In this document: positions 6,571 to 7,273 of the stretch, in pieces
Position numbering within the stretch: the first letter of the stretch is position 1
Layout of the letters: the number at the start of each line of letters is the position of its first letter
Origin: Methanothrix sp.
GTDB lineage: Archaea; Halobacteriota; Methanosarcinia; Methanotrichales; Methanotrichaceae
DNA: 7,273 nucleotides
Direction: 5' to 3'
NCBI GenBank assembly: GCA_011391755.1
Contig: JAABPZ010000028.1
Span: 1 to 7,273, forward strand
The notes under the pieces: model-generated
Database searches by the model: none
What the model was told of the DNA's origin: nothing
Seen by the model: the letters and a program-made list of their open reading frames with translations, nothing else
Program-made: the position numbers and the translations under genes

Positions 6571-7273
6571 TCGCCAGATCAAAGACCCAGCGGCAGACTC
6601 CGGGAGCAACATTGCCGCAGCGGCGAGATTGCATAACCTCCAGGCCCAGATCTTGGTAGCTCTTCTTGAGCGGCTCGATCTGATCAAGCTTCTTGAAGGT
6701 ATAAAAGTGCAAGCGGCCCTTGGATCTCACCAGAGGCAATAAGGTTTCTAAAATTCCGTCTGCTCCGTAGGGCGCGGGAATGACGGCCCTGTGAAAATCC
6801 TTTCGAAGCAGCTTGGCCATGTGAAAGGCATCCGCGTTTATTATCGCGATCATCTTTTCCACTCGATTCAGCCTGGCGTTCTCCGACAGGTAAAGGCACG
6901 CTTCGCGACTCTTCTCCAGAGCCAGGACAACGGCGCCCCGGGCGGCCAGGGGAACGGCAAACGGTCCCACACCCGCGAAAGGAAGCAGCACATCCTCCCC
7001 GGCCAGGACTGCTGACGCCACCCTCATTCTCTCGTAGCCAAGATGGCTGCTCCAGAAGACATTGGCTACATCCAGACGGTAGAGAAAGCCGAATTCCTTA
7101 TGCGTGGTGATGGTATTGCCGAGGCCGGCTAAGAGCTCAAAGCTTGCCACCCTTCTCTCACCTTGCAGCTTGGTGGTTTTACTCAGCACGGTATGAATGC
7201 TCTTGCCGGAAGAGAGCACAGCCTTTGCAATCTCCTTCTTGTATTCCTCCAGCTCCGGGGCAAGGGAGAGTAT
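6563..7273 (-). CDS. Trm5/Met10-family class I SAM-dependent methyltransferase, N-terminus outside window
   Basis: The frame is open from the window edge (7273) to TGA at 6563-6565, giving 236 residues. The GTG at 7219 is internal, not a start. Relatives are about 330-345 residues, so roughly 100 N-terminal residues are missing. Trm5-type proteins use S-adenosylmethionine to make m1G37 in tRNA; related Taw enzymes act in wyosine synthesis. Visible residues 42-84 match the family's linker to the catalytic domain: ASFELLAGLGNTITTHKE, then YRLDVANVFWSSHLGYERMR. The Rossmann fold follows: SAM motif I LLPFAGVGPFAVPLA (96-110), acidic E120 ending the second strand, and NADAF (146-150). The family-like tail is APGVCRWVFDL (223-233). 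The unusual part is RAVIPAPYG (162-170), where true Trm5 enzymes carry an N-L-P or N-P-P motif. It may therefore be a diverged paralogue with another tRNA or non-tRNA substrate. It is convergent with the permease gene. Confidence 0.82.
   Translation of the reverse strand: MLSLAPELEEYKKEIAKAVLSSGKSIHTVLSKTTKLQGERRVASFELLAGLGNTITTHKEFGFLYRLDVANVFWSSHLGYERMRVASAVLAGEDVLLPFAGVGPFAVPLAARGAVVLALEKSREACLYLSENARLNRVEKMIAIINADAFHMAKLLRKDFHRAVIPAPYGADGILETLLPLVRSKGRLHFYTFKKLDQIEPLKKSYQDLGLEVMQSRRCGNVAPGVCRWVFDLAKS

Noticed and set aside
7217..7219. GTG at 7219 as the methyltransferase start
   Set aside because: The frame stays open upstream to the window edge with plausible coding sequence, and the family is about 100 residues longer, so this codon is an internal valine.

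Overview
The window looks archaeal, most likely from a methanogen of the Methanothrix (Methanosaeta)/Methanosarcinales type. This is an inference from protein style and from TATA-like promoter elements with Shine-Dalgarno or leaderless starts; there is no rRNA or methanogenesis gene to prove it. It holds four substantial genes, two of them cut by the window edges. No stretch longer than 300 bases lacks a gene.

Layout. Positions 1-1424 (minus) carry most of an AAA-ATPase-like/PD-(D/E)XK nuclease protein, a typical accessory gene, missing its last residues. Just upstream on the same strand (1505-4930) is a 1141-residue protein with one N-terminal membrane anchor. Its predicted exterior part has five tandem Ig-like (CARDB/NEW3-type) repeats of about 97 residues, a disordered linker, a further beta domain and an unassigned polar C-terminal region, with 18 N-glycosylation sequons. 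A 202-base gap (4931-5132) with several TATA-like elements separates it from a divergent GntP-family permease (5133-6347, plus). That permease appears to be read from a leaderless transcript.

The permease converges on a Trm5/Met10-type SAM methyltransferase (6563-7273, minus, N-terminus outside the window). The 215-base gap between them is unusually structured. It holds a 20-bp stem-loop with a nested hairpin, a possible 21-codon ORF with two strong Shine-Dalgarno sequences, and a 15/16-base tandem duplication covering the stop codons of both the small ORF and the methyltransferase.

The genes do not form an obvious pathway. The surface protein and permease are both cell-envelope products and may share regulation through their divergent promoter region. 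The ATPase/nuclease gene looks like an acquired accessory gene, and the methyltransferase is probably housekeeping or a diverged paralogue. The best candidates for something undescribed are the C-terminal region of the surface protein, the structured 6382-6570 interval, and the altered catalytic motif of the methyltransferase.
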